In this document: positions 62,038 to 64,000 of the stretch, piece by piece
Position numbering within the stretch: position 1 is the stretch's first letter
Layout of the letters: every line of letters starts with the position of its first letter
Source of the DNA: Flammeovirga yaeyamensis
GTDB lineage: Bacteria; Bacteroidota; Bacteroidia; Cytophagales; Flammeovirgaceae
Assembly: GCF_018736045.1 (NCBI RefSeq)
Contig: NZ_CP076132.1
Coordinates: forward strand, 3,209,501 to 3,273,500
Direction: 5' to 3'
Length of the DNA: 64,000 nucleotides
Program-made: the position numbers and the translations under genes
Notes under the pieces: model-generated
Databases searched by the model: none
What the model saw: only the letters and a program-made list of their open reading frames with translations
Told to the model about the DNA's origin: nothing

Positions 62038-63812
62038 TGAAAAATATATTCCTGTGTCTATTAATTTTATGTATTTACAGCTGTAAACCTTTAAATAATT
62101 CACACATTGATTATCAAAGCATTTTTGATAAACCCCAAAAGAAACACAACTTCCTTGTTCCCTACTTAGATACAGATTCTACTTATTGGATGGTAGACAG
62201 ATATACTATGGAGAAAAAAGTATCCTTAGGTGATATTCCAATGTATATTAACGGTATTATTCCCGAATTAGGGTGGACATCAGTTTGTAATTCCTATAAT
62301 AGCGGAAGAGATGGAGAATTTATATTTCTTTTGGTGTATGATAAAAATGGAAATAAAGTTGATTTTCTTTCGGTAAGCCTATGTTCAGAAATTGATGGGA
62401 CCTCTAAATATTTTCTGGGTACTAAAGAAGATAATGGAAAATACAAAGAGGCGATATTTGATATAAAAACTCAAAAAAGATTAACTCCATGGTTTTATAA
62501 AAAATATAGAGGCGTTTCCTACTCTAATATTACGTACACTGGAAACGAACATTATTTTGTAAAGAAAAGGGACCAGACGCCATACAATGAGAAAATATCA
62601 TTTTATTCATTTAATAGTAATACCCCAATTAATATCTACAATGATTCCTCTATTTGGTATACCAGTCTGGATTATGTAGATCACTTCATTAAAGATGGTC
62701 AAGCCACTTTTGAGTTTTCTGAAATCCAAAAAGACACAGAGGATTTTAGAAGCGATAAGCAAACTATAATCAAACGTTATAAAAATAATAAATATCAACA
62801 TTCCTTTGTAGTCAATTATAAAGGCGAATGTATTGTCTGTAAGGATAACCAAATCGGGACGAAAAAAACAATAGTTAGTAGTCCATGGGACTCCACTTAT
62901 ATAACTATAAAAACAAATTCATATCATAACTTAGATAGCTTTTACACTCCTAAATCCTACCTTATTAACAATAATGGGGAGGTTATTTTTGAATCAGTAC
63001 TTAAAGAAAACGGCACAATTATTTACCAATTAAATAATTTGTTCGAAGAAAATATTCTTAAATATGATACCTTCTATATTCCCAAAGGAGAACAACCTGA
63101 ACTAAAAGAATACTTTAATAGAATTATTGATTTAGAAGGAAATGTATACAGAGAAAATGAATATGAATTTGATGATATAATTTCTCATCTTGAAAAAGAT
63201 AAATTTAGCATAATGTTTCCTTTTAATAAAGAAACATATCGTCTCCTTAATAAAGATGAGCATTTACTCGAGTATTACGATAAGAAATTAAATCGTATCG
63301 AAAATATCCTTCCTGGATACATATTTGTTTACCCATCTACGATTGGTGGTATGACAAAAGCCTCTATTTTTGATGAGGAAAAACAAGAAAAAATCTACTT
63401 TCTAATTGATACTCTTGGAAACGAAATCATTCCTAAAGATCACAATCAAGGACAAGGTATGATGTCAGGTAGAGCATTCGAAAATGCTTTTGGATATGTG
63501 GTTCGGTCAGATAATGGGAGAACATGGTATAACTTTAAAGGGGAACAAATTACGCCAACCTCCGCCTTAATACCTGAACCTTACTATTATAAAAATTATC
63601 ATGAACAAACGTCTCACTTTTTAGACTTGAACCAATATGTGAGGAATATTAAAGACAATCAAGGCATCTTTAAACTCATGACTACTAAATCCGGGGAAGC
63701 TTATAGGTTAAGATACTATATGGAACTGAGAGATGGGAAAGCATTCCATTATAAATCGGATAGTATTCTTACGGAAGTGGATAATAAATTTGAGCCTTTT
63801 AAGGCTTGGTAA
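62037..63812 (+). CDS. Lipoprotein, WG-repeat-like (591 aa), first copy
   Basis: A 591-residue lipoprotein with signal MKNIFLCLLILCIYSC, where the lipobox Cys is followed by Lys and Pro. The body has repeated strands resembling WG repeats (YVVRSDNGRTWYNFKGEQ, LIDTLGNEIIP). It starts at the TAATG overlap with the 937-residue protein. A second lipoprotein beginning with almost the same sequence follows 17 bp later, which marks it as one of a tandem family. Lipid-anchored immunity proteins often occur in such runs behind a toxin gene. The binding partner is not known. Confidence 0.75.
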   Translation: MKNIFLCLLILCIYSCKPLNNSHIDYQSIFDKPQKKHNFLVPYLDTDSTYWMVDRYTMEKKVSLGDIPMYINGIIPELGWTSVCNSYNSGRDGEFIFLLVYDKNGNKVDFLSVSLCSEIDGTSKYFLGTKEDNGKYKEAIFDIKTQKRLTPWFYKKYRGVSYSNITYTGNEHYFVKKRDQTPYNEKISFYSFNSNTPINIYNDSSIWYTSLDYVDHFIKDGQATFEFSEIQKDTEDFRSDKQTIIKRYKNNKYQHSFVVNYKGECIVCKDNQIGTKKTIVSSPWDSTYITIKTNSYHNLDSFYTPKSYLINNNGEVIFESVLKENGTIIYQLNNLFEENILKYDTFYIPKGEQPELKEYFNRIIDLEGNVYRENEYEFDDIISHLEKDKFSIMFPFNKETYRLLNKDEHLLEYYDKKLNRIENILPGYIFVYPSTIGGMTKASIFDEEKQEKIYFLIDTLGNEIIPKDHNQGQGMMSGRAFENAFGYVVRSDNGRTWYNFKGEQITPTSALIPEPYYYKNYHEQTSHFLDLNQYVRNIKDNQGIFKLMTTKSGEAYRLRYYMELRDGKAFHYKSDSILTEVDNKFEPFKAW

Positions 63813-63829
63813 AGATTTCAATTTTGGAT

Positions 63830-64000
63830 ATGAGATATATAATTATCACCTTCTTAATCGTCGCTATGGGTTGTGGTAAACAAAAAAATAATCTTGAATT
63901 CGATTATTCAAACATTTTCGATAAACCCCAAAAGAAACACAACTTCCTTGTTCCCTACTTAGATACTGATTCTACTTATTGGATGGTAGACAGATACACA
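63830..64000 (+). CDS. Lipoprotein, second tandem copy (N-terminal 57 codons only)
   Basis: The ATG at 63830 opens a frame through to the window edge. It has its own lipoprotein signal (MRYIIITFLIVAMGC). From residue about 30 on it is nearly identical, in protein and in DNA, to the first copy (63920-64000 against 62127-62207), while the signal region is different. The downstream part is outside the window. This supports duplication of the mature domain with a distinct signal, or gene conversion of the shared part. Confidence 0.85.
   Translation, partial: MRYIIITFLIVAMGCGKQKNNLEFDYSNIFDKPQKKHNFLVPYLDTDSTYWMVDRYT

Overview
The window is AT-rich DNA whose gene families point to the Bacteroidota. 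A marine Flammeovirga-like Cytophagales member is my best guess, but this is inferred from gene content, lipoprotein signals and TAnnTTTG-type promoters, since no marker gene is present. About two thirds of the window (1 to about 42.6 kb) is a dense defence and mobile-DNA island. The last third is mostly ordinary chromosome, ending in a gene cluster that looks like recent tandem duplication.

Region 1 (1-13.9 kb, minus strand) is one apparent operon resembling DISARM. It reads: a 1776-residue DUF1998-type helicase with a Vsr/DUF559-like tail, a SNF2-family helicase (DrmD-like), a large Eco57I/PglX-type adenine methyltransferase (DrmMI-like), a divergent family-1 uracil-DNA glycosylase, and three small unknown genes, the last cut by the window edge. 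No phospholipase-D nuclease (drmC) is present. Region 2 (14-20.2 kb) holds an exported metallo-beta-lactamase-fold protein and a mobile-element core: XRE regulator, TOPRIM primase-like protein, excisionase-like HTH protein and tyrosine recombinase. Beyond the recombinase lies a 21-nt sequence resembling the 3' end of a tRNA or tmRNA, followed by a strong terminator. This looks like an attachment-site remnant and would make regions 1 and 2 one integrated element whose left end is outside the window.

Region 3 (20.3-26.8 kb) has a WYL regulator, two perfect dyads, a helicase with a PD-(D/E)XK-like C-terminal domain, and an overlapping 670-residue protein that I do not recognise. It is the best candidate here for an undescribed defence system. 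Region 4 (26.8-41.8 kb) starts with the decayed C-terminal end of an FRG-domain gene, then a nine-gene minus-strand operon. That operon contains a type I restriction system (hsdR, hsdM, hsdS) with four extra genes between hsdR and hsdM: a sacsin-like ATPase with a DUF3883-type end, an agmatine-deiminase-family enzyme, a GIY-YIG nuclease and a HEPN protein. A Septu-like ATPase/HNH pair follows hsdS.

Region 5 (42-47.5 kb) has a YefM-type antitoxin with a previously uncalled YoeB toxin that carries a single frameshift, and a 1598-residue exonuclease-RecQ-UvrD fusion. Region 6 (47.5-58.9 kb) carries an ADP-ribosylglycohydrolase lipoprotein, a PAS protein, an acetate transporter, a DUF4174 protein, five copies of a 151-bp hairpin-rich tandem repeat, an AlkB-type membrane monooxygenase, a TonB-like protein, an acyltransferase, a BCCT transporter and an outer-membrane barrel. 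Region 7 (59.2 kb to the end) has a 937-residue SH3/LysM-like protein translationally coupled to a lipoprotein, followed by a second, nearly identical lipoprotein start that runs off the window.
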